Shown in pieces: positions 55,454 through 64,000 of a stretch of DNA of 64,000 nucleotides. The position numbers and the translations under genes were made by a program. The stretch is taken from contig NC_053140.1 of the NCBI RefSeq assembly GCF_016808335.1, positions 27,398,086 to 27,462,085 of the forward strand, written 5' to 3'. Positions within the stretch are counted from its first letter, which is position 1. Each line of letters starts with the position of its first letter. The DNA is from Panicum virgatum (Eukaryota; Streptophyta; Magnoliopsida; Poales; Poaceae). The notes under the pieces are model-generated. The model was given only the letters and a program-made list of their open reading frames with translations, searched no databases and was not told the DNA's origin.

Positions 55454-57750
55454 TCAGCCATGGACTTCATCTTTGGGCTGGGCAGCTGGTTTTCTCAGAT
55501 TGTTGTACATGTCAAGGCAAAAGTAAGAAAAATCAGCCGTGTTCCTGAAGAGCTCTGGCAGGTGTGTCCGGAGGTTTGCAAGTGATTTCTCTCTCACCTG
55601 CCTGGCGTGCCTAAGGTGGTGTCCTTCCTCCTCACTCAGCCTAATCTCTAATTACTCGATGGCACGTTTCCTGTCCTCAACAGGATCTACGTTTTGAACT
55701 TCAGCTGCTTCAGGGTTCACATCCTCACCTAAGGCTGCCCGTCTTTCCATGTACTTTTGATGCCAGTCCTCAAACTGTGCCCTCTTTCGGCTCAGATCCC
55801 TGCGAGTTTCATCACATCTCCTCCTTAGGTTTACTTCCTCCTCCTGAAGGTGCACGATGTTGCTTATGACTTCAGCAAAGGTTTTGATGGCAGTTTTTGC
55901 AAGCTCAATTGGAAGCCTTTCGAGTTCATCATGCCAGGCATGCAGCAGGTTCTTGATAGGTGGATCTACCAGCCTTGGAGGGGATGAGACCTTCTCCTTT
56001 ATGTTGCTCTCGATAGGGATGAGATTAAGCTTCAGCCATGCATTGAGTGCTCTGATGTACGCTTTCTGATTGTCCATCAATTTCTCAAACTGCATGTGCC
56101 ACTCCTTAACAATGTCCCGTAGCTCGCAAGTCTGGTTGTAATGCAAGTCAGTTCTCTCTCTTGGAACAGGAGGAATCTCGAAACCTCTGATACCTGAAAT
56201 GATCATGAACTGATTTCTGTGATGACGGTGCATAGCACTCCACATTTTGGCCATTCTGCAATAGGTAAATATGGGGAAATGGTAAGAAAAAAGTTCCAAA
56301 CGTTGCAAGTAGTCTAGAACAGCAACCAATTATAGAGCACACTTTGTCTCAATAAGATTAATCTTTACAAAAGATGCAGAGCCATTTTATTGTTTACTGT
56401 GGCCATAACAAGGATCATAAATTTACTAGTTTGTGATCATCTGCTGGTTAAAAGCATAATACTAAAGTCTAAAGAGAAGCATCTGCTTTTTTATAGGATT
56501 ACAAATTTTCTATCCGCAGACACCAATAATACACATAAATATGGAATACAAACTTTCTGGGTAAGCAGAAATTTTTATCATACCATACAAACCAAAGAAA
56601 TCAAATGGATGACTAGTATGCTTGAAATATTCAAACACTTAATAGAAAGAAAACCCTGTTGAGTAGTGACCAATTTGCACATGACAAACATAAAAACAGT
56701 CAGAGTTCAAAATATGACTGGCTATCTATCCCACCACTTGCTGCAAAAGAATACTCACCCATCAACAAGCTCCACTAACTTTGGGAATAGCTGTCTATCC
56801 CGAAGCCGATTTATTTCTGAAACCGTTGAATCCATGGACTGCATATCTACGATGTACCTTGTGTGTAAGTGGCTAACAGCAGCTTTTGTCTTCTCCAGGG
56901 TTTCAAGTTTAACACCCCGTTTCTTTTGCTTCTGCAATAGTCACCTTCTGATAATTGATTTTCATAAGTTCCCCAGCCTAATTTGACATATCCAGAAATG
57001 GCAAAGCAGAAAACACAGGGTCGTTATTAATTGAAGAAACAATAATACTAATAAGCATTGAAAATGAGCCATAGCTAAACAAAAAGCCTAAACTTTGTAT
57101 TAGCTAGTTTGATTTACACTCTGCTTAACTTGCCAGATGACTTCTCACTTGGTATGTACCCTTTTAGCAATAGGATTTCAAGTAATTGCAATTTAAATAA
57201 TAATTGCCAGCAACCCAGCAATCACTAGCTCATTTTCTTGGGAAATCACAGACTGTGATGCCTTGTTAGCAATACTTGAATAATTCAAAATATGAGTTGC
57301 AACAAGTATATTACAGTAACAGCTAGTTTATGTTACAGAAGTTCAAGGTTTGGCTAATAGTAGGGATGTAACTGCACAGGTGTTTTCATTATTGGCGACC
57401 ATTGACTAGATAAATATTTTAAATTATGAGAGTGAAATGAATAAATCCAAAACAAATAAAAGTGCTCCAACGTACTGTATTTACATGTAAAACAAAAGAG
57501 GCCAGACACATACAATTCCGAAAGCAATAGCACCAGAACTCATCTTCACAAATTATTTGCACATATATTACCTTCACTTCATCATACAGTTTTTTCTCCC
57601 AAGCAAGCATTCTATCTAGAACCGCAGCATGAGTATCAAATCTATCATCGATCTCGAAATTATCATTCAGGTCATCATGGTCGGGTAAATTCTTGAAGGA
57701 GCGGTTCCATGTGATAACATGCATAATTTTTGTAGAGTGGTCAATATGAC
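55454..57750 (-). pseudogene. DUF632-domain gene, copy B
   Basis: Exons on the minus strand are 57572-57750, 56759-56977 and 55454-56255. Unlike copy A, the last exon is contiguous and shows the full original C-terminal coiled-coil region, then a TAA at 55652-55654 followed by 65 more open codons to TGA 55454-55456. The middle exon lacks 2 bp found in copy A (near 56939), which shifts the frame after MKINYQKVT. DUF632 proteins are plant-specific, membrane- or nucleus-associated regulators with long C-terminal helices. Upstream exons should lie right of the copia element and beyond 64000. This copy is a pseudogene unless the 2-bp loss is a sequencing error. Confidence 0.85.
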
Positions 57751-57900
57751 CTGAAAACATCAAGAAAAAAATTTTAGGACAGCGCAAAATCAACATGACA
57801 TTGTACATGCATTAGAAAGAAAGTTAAATGGCAATTCATAACAAGAAAACTAAAGCTCAGTTAAAAATGGAGGGCAACAAAGGGGGGAAAGGAAGCTACA

Positions 57901-57905
57901 TGTAC
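57901..57905. repeat. Copia target-site duplication, left
   Basis: TGTAC precedes the LTR and is repeated at 63522-63526 after the other LTR. Confidence 0.93.
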
Positions 57906-58008
57906 TGTAGGAGAGAATAATGAATGTATTCCTCCAAACCCTAGAAAGGTGGGATATATAGTTCCTATACATGGGCCTCTATACAATGGGCTCACATATA
58001 CACCAACA
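57906..58008 (-). repeat. Copia 3' LTR, copy B
   Basis: 103 bp, TGTTGG...CCTACA on the minus strand, identical or nearly so to 13470-13572. Confidence 0.93.
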
Positions 58009-58169
58009 CCCTCCCGCAGTCTGAACTATCGGCACAGCGGTTTTCAAGACTGGACAACAAGAAAGCCAACACCCCCTCGTAGTCTGAACTACCGTCGCAG
58101 CGGTGTTCAAGATTGGACAAGAAGAAAATACAAAGGGCAAATACACCCCCCCCCCACAGCCACAACTAG

Positions 58170-61100
58170 CTACCTGCTACGTTGAGGCTGTAGCGAAACC
58201 CCGAGAAGGTCGAGGAAGGTAGTCCCTTGGTGAAGATATCGGCAAACTGTGAGGTAGTCGGGACATGGAGTACCCGAACATCGCCGACGGCGACTCTGTC
58301 GCGCACGAAGTGCAAGTCGATCTCCACGTGCTTCGTCCGCTGATGCTGAACGGGGTTCATAGAGGTACACGGCGCTGACGTTGTCGCAGTAGACGAGCGG
58401 GCTCTTGGCGAGCGGGCTGTGGAGCTCCGCCAAGAGCTGTCGGAGCCAGGACGCCTCCGCCACGCCGTTAGCGACAGCCCGGTACTCCGCCTCAGCACTG
58501 GAGCGGGAGAACCGGCTGCCGCTTGGACGACCAGGAGGCCAGGTTGCCGCCCAGGAAGACGGCGTAGCCGGAAGTAGAGCAACGAGTGTCCGGGCAGCCA
58601 GCCCAATCAGTGTCGGTGTAGACCACCAGCTCAGAGGTGGGAGAGCAGTGAAGAACCAAGCCGAAGCCAATGGTGCCATGGACATAGCGGAGGAGACGCT
58701 TCAGTGCAGCAAGGTGAGACTCCCGGGGATCATGCATGTGAAGACATACCTGCTGAACGGCATAGGTGAGATCCGGCCGGGTGAAGGTCAGGTACTGCAA
58801 GGCACCGGCAAGACTCCGGTAGGCAATAGGATCAGCCACGAGATCACCCAGATCAGCAGACAGCTTCGCCTGAGTATCGGCAGGAGTGGAGCATGGCTTG
58901 TAATCAGTCATCCCAGCCCGCTCAAGAGTGTCAAGTGCATACTGCCGCTGGTGAAAGAACAGGCCAGACTGGCGAGTCTCAATAGTAACGACCAAGAAGT
59001 GGTGGAGCTGACAAAGATCCTTCATAGCAAACTCCTGCTGCAGAGAGGAGATGACGCGCTCAAGTAACTGTTGACTGGAGGCAGTGAGCACAATATCATC
59101 AACATAGAGCAGTAGGTAGGCAGTCTCATCCCCACGGCGGTAGATGAACAGAGAAGTGTCAGCCTTGGCCTCGGTGAATCCCAAAGTAAGCAAGAACGTG
59201 GCGAACCGAGAATACCAAGCCCGAGGAGCCTGCTTTAGACCATAGAGGAACTTGTTGAGCCGGCAGACCATATCAAGACGACTCGAGTCCACAAATCCCG
59301 CTGGCTGAGAGCAGTACACTGTCTCTGACAGAGTGCCGTGAATAAAGGCATTCTTCACATCCAGTTGGTGCATAGGCCAGGAGCGAGAGAGTGCGAGCGA
59401 GAGGACTGTGCGCACCGCAGCGGGCTTCACCACTGGACTGAAGGTCTCATCGTAGTCCACACCAGGCCGCTGGGTGAAACCCCGGAGAATCCAACGAGCC
59501 TTGTAGCGCTCCAATGTGCCATCAGCCTGACGCTTGTGCGTCCAGATCCACTTGCCGGTAACCACATTGCAACCAGACAGACGCGGCACGAGGTCCCACG
59601 TCTGGTTGGCAAGGAGAGCCGCGTACTCCTCTTCCATTGCGCGACGCCAGTGAGGATCCGCCAGGGCGTCGCGGACAGAGGAGGGTACCGGAGAGACCCG
59701 CGGCTCGCCCTCTGTGGCGGAGAGAGTCGCGGCCTGAGACGCCATCCGCTGAGTCACCATGAGATGGATATGCCGAGGATCCCGATGGATGACTGATGGG
59801 TGGTACACCGCCGGCTCGACTCGAGAGCGAGTCGGCAGAGGCGGCGGCGGCGACGGCTCCGGTGTAGAAGGCGGCAGCGACGGCTCCGGTGTAGGCGCCG
59901 CAGGAGCCTCTGGAGCCGGAGGCGGCGCCGGTGTCGGCGCCGAACGACGCCGGTACACCTGCACCGACTGAGCGTACCGCGGCGGTGCCGGAGTCGGAGC
60001 CGAATGACGCCGGTACACCTGCACCGGCTAAGCGTACCGCGCAGGTGCAGGGGAAGGCATCGGGGACGCATGTGGCGCAGCAGGAGACACCGGGTCCGCG
60101 CGCGACATGACCGGAGGTCCGGGGACCGCGCGTGGTGCGACCGCGGGCACCGGGGCCACGCGTGGCACAGCAGGGCTCACCGGAAGCGGCGCCGGTGTGC
60201 CGGGAAAACCTGCAGGGAAAGGACAGATAGGAAAAGGTGGCTGAATCACCGGGTCAATCGAAAACAGAGACTCTAGCTCGGGGTTAGGAGAAGGTGTGGA
60301 GGTGGAGTAGGGGAAATCCGACTCGTTAAACACAACGTGTCGGGAGATCAGGACGCGGCGAGAGGTGAGGTCAAAGCATCGGTACCCCTTATGGTCAGGG
60401 GAGTAACCAAGGAGCACACACCGAGTCGAGCGGGGCGCCAGCTTGTGAGGAGCAGTGGCGGAGCTGTTAGGATAACACGCACACCCGAAGACCCGAAGGT
60501 GGTCGTAGCGAGGAGGGGTACCGAAGAGAGCGTGGTGTGGAGTGGGAGCAGGAGAAGCAGTGGACGGAAGGCGGTTAAGTAAGTAGGTGGCAGTGTGGAG
60601 GCTCTCAGCCCAGAAGCGCGGGGGCAGAGAGGCCTGAATCAGAAGGGTGCGCACGACGTCGTTCGTCGTGCGAATCATCCGCTCAGCCTTGCCGTTCTGG
60701 GGAGAGGTATACGGACAAGACATACGCAGCTGAACACCCCGAGAGGAAGAAAGAACGGGAGGTGGAGTTGTCGAACTTACGCCCGTTGTCACACTGGACG
60801 GCCTTAATGGTGAGGACGAACTGAGTGGACACCCAGGCGAAGAAGTGGAGGAGGGTGGGAAAGGTCTCAGACTTGGCGCGCAAAGAAAAAGTCCAAGAGT
60901 AGTGCGAGAAATCATCGACCACCACCAGATAGTACTTATAGCCAGAAAGGCTGAGAACAGGAGAGGTCCACAGGTCACAGGGAACAAGATCAAAGGCATG
61001 TGCAGCATGCGAAGAAGAAAAAAAGAACCGAACATGACGACCGAGCTAGCACGCATGGCAGAGGGGCTCAGCAGGAGGCCTAGTACCAGGAACATCGGTA

Positions 61101-61240
61101 CTACGACTGAGTTGAGCCAGAACGTCGCGACCAGGGCGACCAAGACGGCGATGCCAGGTGGTGGAAGACGGCGTCGCGGCAAAAACGGCAGACCAAGACG
61201 GCCAGGGCGAAGAAGAAGGTGAGAGTGGTGCAGCGGAAGA
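58170..61240 (-). pseudogene. Copia integrase, reverse transcriptase and RNase H, copy B
   Basis: On the minus strand the integrase core begins MVVDDFSHYSWTFSLR with IKAVQCDNGRKFD (about 60750-60925), then shifts frame and continues with CPYTSPQNGKAERMIRT and FGCACYPN. A TAG at 60028-60030 interrupts a Pro/Ala-rich repeat linker with two copies of QVYRRxSAPTPAPP. The reverse transcriptase frame (58492-60024) carries WIWTHKRQADGTLERYKARW, LDVKNAFIHGTLSE, YLLLYVDDIVLTAS with the YVDD active site, and [13 protein letters not shown] of RNase H. Two frameshifts then split RNase H (RSSAEAEYRAVANG; HVEIDLHFVRD; QFADIFTKGLP). All these lesions are also in copy A. Confidence 0.93.
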
Positions 61241-61719
61241 AGGAAGCCGAAGGGTGTAAAGGAGCCCCGTGCTGTCACACCGGAGTAGCGGATGCCGGGA
61301 GGCCGAATCCTTTACAGTGATGCCAGAAGAATCAAACTCGATGGAACAAGAATTGTCAGCTGTAAACTGACGAATGGAAAGAAGGTTATGAACCATCTGA
61401 GAAGCAACAAGAACATTGGGAAGACGAAAAAAACCAGGAGTAGAACCCACGACGGTGACAGGAAGACGGTCACCAACCATGATGGAAGAAGGACAAGAGG
61501 GGTGTGGGGGTCGGACAGAAGAGAGGATACCGGCATGTGGGGTGGTGTGGATGGAGGCACCCGAGTCGGCGATCCACTCGGTGCTGACCGACGGCATCAG
61601 CCCCATGGCGCTGAAGAACTGCGCCAGTGCAGCCTGGTCCCACCCCCAGGCCAGGTCGGCTGCTGGCTGGGTGGAGCAGGCGGGGTCCAGAACGGCGCAA
61701 ACAGGGGAGCAGCAGCGGC
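58617..61719. repeat. Segmental duplication copy B, part 3
   Basis: It matches 17690-20793 and ends where copy A is truncated. Confidence 0.96.
61046..61700 (-). pseudogene. Copia protease and pre-integrase domain, copy B
   Basis: The frame carries ALAQFFSAMGLMPSV, the protease active site STEWIADSGASIHTT, SIMVGDRLPVTVVG, HNLLSIRQFTADN and the pre-integrase block TTWHRRLGRPGRDVLAQLS with a Cys at its end, typical of copia gag_pre-integrs domains. It joins upstream to GC-rich sequence with no gag homology. Confidence 0.88.
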
Positions 61720-63407
61720 GAGCGACGCCCTCGACCCTGAAACGAGGCTGCACTGAAACGCCCTCGACGGGGCTAAGGACGAGGCCCCCGACCCTGAAAC
61801 GACCACATCGGGATGCGCCCTGGCCCCCCTGGCCATGGGGCGCTGAAGGATGGCCAGGGCGTACCTCCAGGGCCAGGAGCCGGAGTCGGGTCCGGAGTGC
61901 CCCGAGCACCACCACCACGTCCCCTCCGCCGCCGACGCCCTCGGCCTCACCCACCCCCGGTCTGGCCGGTGAGAAGAGCACCAAGGACGGGGTCGGGCGG
62001 GTCGATCCAGAGTCCAGATCCAGAGGGCGGAGCCTAGTGGGAGGACGAAGCGCCGTGCTCGGCGAATGGGACGACGGGTGGGACAAGGAAGTAGGGTTTC
62101 TCCGCGGCGACCCGACGAGTGAGAGCGGCGGCCGCGGAGCGCTCGCATTCCCAAGCGAGGGCAGCCGCGCGGGCTCGCTCCTAAGCCGCCGCAGCCTCGG
62201 ACTTGGCGGCGAGGAGGGCCGCGGCAAGAGCCGTGTCGGCCGTAGCAGCTCCGGCGGCGATCGGCTGCACGCAGAAGGCGGCGGCGGCGAACGACGCGTC
62301 CGCGGGGGGCATACCGAACGCAGGCACGGGCGCCGCGGGCGCGGGCATCGCGGGCAGAGGCACCGCGGGCGCAGCCATGGGCGCGGGAAGAGGCGCAGCG
62401 GGCGCGGCCATGGGTGGGGTGGCCGCAGCGCCGCGGGCGACAGCGGCGGCGGCCAGGGTGGCCGCGAGGCGGGCGGCGGCGGCAGTGGTCGCCTAGCCAG
62501 CACTGGCAGTAGCAGCAGGGCTCGCGCCGGCCGCTGGCGGGCGGGCGTTGCGCGCGCAGGGGGCGGCGCTCGTGGCCCCAGCATCCAGCGCGGGCTCCAG
62601 GGCGCGCCAGGGGCCGGCGGCGAGCGGGGCGACACCCGAGGCGCGCCTGGGGCCGGCAGCCGGAGCAGATCCGGCGGCGCGCGCGGCCCCGGCATCCAGC
62701 GCGGACTCTAGGGCACGCCAGGGGTCGGCAGCGGGCGGGGCGCGCCAGGGGCCGGCGGCCGGAGCAGATCCAGTGGCGCCCGCGGCGGCGATCGCGAGCA
62801 GGGGAGCAGCGGGAGGGGCCGGCGGCCGGAGCAGATCCAGTGGCGCCCGCGGCGGCGATCGCGAGCAGGGGAGCAGCGGGAGGGGCGACGGTGGCGCCGT
62901 GGGGCGGCCACACGCGGCCAGGTAGAGCCGTCGCGGCGTCGCTCAATGCCGGCTGCAACAAGGCGCCGCCGGCCGCGCAAGGCACAGGGGCGGCACCAAG
63001 GGGGGCGGCAGGGGCGGCGCGCGGCCAGGCAGGGGCCGGGATCAGCAGCGCACGGAGCAGAGGATGCAGGGGCGGATACGGCAGCGGGGGTCGCGGGGCC
63101 AGCCGCGCCCGCACCAGCGCGGGCGGCAGGGGCAGCAGCGGCGCCCTAGGGGGCGGATCCCGCGCCGGCGCCGGCCTGGTCCGCGCCGGCGGCGGCGGCC
63201 AGTGCGAAGGGCGGCCGCGCAGAGCCCGCGTCGGCAGCACAGAGGGAGGTGTCGCCCTGGTTCCAGGCGAGAGCAAAGGAAGGGGGAGGGAAGAAGGAGA
63301 GGGAAGGGAGGGAGGAGAGGGGCAGCACCGGCGACCGGCCGGCCATGGTGCCGGCGGCGGCGGCAGCTAGAGGAAGAGAAGTAGAGAGGAAGAGCTAGCT
63401 GATATCA
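61720..63407 (-). other. GC-rich Ala/Pro/Arg-rich region in the gag position
   Basis: This 1.7 kb stretch between the 5' LTR and protease is extremely GC-rich. All frames stay open by composition. One minus-strand frame begins at an ATG (63344-63346, MAGRSPVLPLSS); another (62181-62411 and beyond) is Ala-rich with LLAAKSEAAAA and continues as RRVAAEKPYFLVPPVVPFA after a stop. No copia gag (UBN2-type) block or CCHC knuckle is visible. It contains short tandem duplications. It could be a diverged gag, or host sequence captured in its place. Confidence 0.5.
62748..62881. repeat. 67-bp tandem duplication
   Basis: Two apparently identical 67-bp units beginning GGGGCCGGCGGCCGG lie head to tail in the GC-rich region. 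The unit also resembles less perfect copies upstream (about 62580-62750). Confidence 0.85.
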
Positions 63408-63521
63408 TGTAGGAGAGAATAATGGATGTATTCCTCTAAACCCTAAAAGGGTGGGATATATAGTTCCTATACATAAGCCTCTAGATGGGCCTCTATACAA
63501 GGGCTCACATATACACCAACA
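63408..63521 (-). repeat. Copia 5' LTR, copy B
   Basis: 114 bp, like the 3' LTR but with an 11-bp tandem-like addition (CCTCTAGATGG-type) and several substitutions, so the pair is not young. Confidence 0.92.
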
Positions 63522-63526
63522 TGTAC
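63522..63526. repeat. Copia target-site duplication, right
   Basis: TGTAC matches 57901-57905. Confidence 0.93.
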
Positions 63527-64000
63527 ATCTTTAAAGTGCATATTGAGATCAAATTTACATGATGTACTATGTTCTTGAACATGTTCCCTTCGTATGCTTC
63601 AGACAGCTGAGTCTTAATTGTACAGATAATGGCAGCTGTCGCATAAGGTTTCTAAAATCTGTATGATGTGGCAGTATTTAAAATCTAACTTGGTAGCACA
63701 AAAGGCAAGTAAAAGTCGGAAAATGCAAATATATACTCCCTCCGTCCCAAAAAACAAATCATCCTAGAAATTTTAGGACAAATTAACAAGAAGGTAAAAT
63801 GACCATGTTTACCCCTATTTATTACACATATTTGGCACTAATTGATTCTTGCATGCACATGCATTTTCTAAATAGGATAGGATGACTTGTTTTTGGGACG
63901 GAGGGAGTAGTTTACATTTTTTTACAGTACATCTCTGTAGAAATAAATGACATCTTAGCAAGAAGATGCATATAATTTGCTCATCTAATTAACAAACTTA
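63527..64000. other. DUF632 intron or flanking sequence right of the copia element
   Basis: This AT-rich sequence is the other side of the copia insertion site and should belong to the interrupted DUF632 intron. I see no exon in it. It contains one MITE. Confidence 0.5.
63736..63907. mobile_element. Stowaway-like MITE with TA target duplication
   Basis: The 172-bp element begins CTCCCTCCGTCCCAAAAA and ends in the complement TTTTTGGGACGGAGGGAG. It is flanked by TA at 63734-63735 and 63908-63909, a textbook Stowaway layout. Confidence 0.92.

Larger units (their letters stand above)
53144..55737. repeat. Segmental duplication copy B, part 1
   Basis: This is a near-identical direct repeat of 1-2592 (offset 53143, then 53145 after a 2-bp indel). 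It contains the same partial plus-strand gene, MITE and DUF632 end. Confidence 0.97.
55742..58616. repeat. Segmental duplication copy B, part 2
   Basis: It matches 11304-14177. It contains the empty hAT target site AGTGTCGG at 58609-58616. Confidence 0.97.
57906..63521 (-). mobile_element. Full-length short-LTR copia element in a DUF632 intron, copy B
   Basis: The 5616-bp element has LTRs of 103 bp (57906-58008) and 114 bp (63408-63521) and a perfect 5-bp target duplication TGTAC. A polypurine tract (GCGGGAGGG on the minus strand, 58009-58017) precedes the 3' LTR, and a site containing TATCAG follows the 5' LTR. Order on the minus strand is a GC-rich region in place of gag, then protease, integrase, reverse transcriptase and RNase H (copia order). 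It lies in the same orientation as DUF632. Stops and frameshifts shared with copy A show it was already dead at duplication. Confidence 0.94.

Noticed and set aside
61416..62711. A 431-codon plus-strand frame and a 559-codon minus-strand frame (61597-63276) in the copia 5' region.
   Set aside because: Extreme GC content keeps many frames open; part of each overlaps protease in the wrong register and no domain is visible.
1..64000. tRNA, rRNA, organellar insertions and centromeric satellite.
   Set aside because: I looked for tRNA-like cloverleaf motifs, rRNA core sequences and regular tandem arrays and saw none that could be supported.

Overview
The window is plant nuclear DNA, almost certainly from a grass (Poaceae). 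It is dominated by nested and broken transposable elements: Ty3/gypsy elements of several lineages, a short-LTR Ty1/copia family, hAT and CACTA DNA transposons, and Stowaway-like and Tourist-like MITEs. These surround a few intron-containing, degraded host genes. There are no operons, no CRISPR arrays, and no tRNA or rRNA genes that I can see.

The largest structure is a direct segmental duplication. Copy A (1-2592, 11304-14177, 17690-20793) matches copy B (53144-55737, 55742-58616, 58617-61719) almost base for base. Each copy carries the 3' end of a plus-strand gene of unknown function, a Stowaway-like MITE, the 3' part of a minus-strand DUF632 (DUF630/DUF632 family) gene, and a copia element lying in a DUF632 intron. 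Copy A was later cut by an 8.7 kb block (2593-11303) and by a 3.5 kb hAT transposon (14178-17681, 8-bp target duplication). Its copia element also stops abruptly at 20793. Copy B keeps the whole copia element (57906-63521, 5-bp target duplication TGTAC) and runs on into DUF632 intron sequence. The DUF632 gene is damaged in both copies: a nonsense codon is shared, copy A has the large insertion, and copy B has a 2-bp frameshifting deletion.

Between the copies (20794-53143) lies a retrotransposon graveyard. In order it holds: a short hAT end; an unidentified multi-exon plus-strand gene remnant (about 22120-26942) containing a MITE with an 8-bp target duplication; a CACTA-type terminus (28599) abutting a Tat-like gypsy gag and 5' LTR (28600-30313); a GC-rich block resembling a long LTR, split by a complete RT-less gypsy element with 0.8 kb LTRs (32422-37374); a second Tat-like gag and 5' LTR (38020-41917) next to a plus-strand RNase H fragment (41918-42290); and an LTR-like block (42298 onward) split by a complete Tat-like element (43504-52458, target duplication GTGCT).

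The complete Tat-like element is the most interesting unit. It keeps gag and protease on the minus strand, has lost reverse transcriptase and integrase, and carries in antisense a multi-exon gene of the plant mobile domain (PMD, aminotransferase-like) type with its own TATA box. Nearly every coding element here has stop codons or frameshifts, so the window mainly records TE nesting, gene capture and local duplication. The alternative that copies A and B are two haplotypes placed in tandem by the assembler must be kept open.
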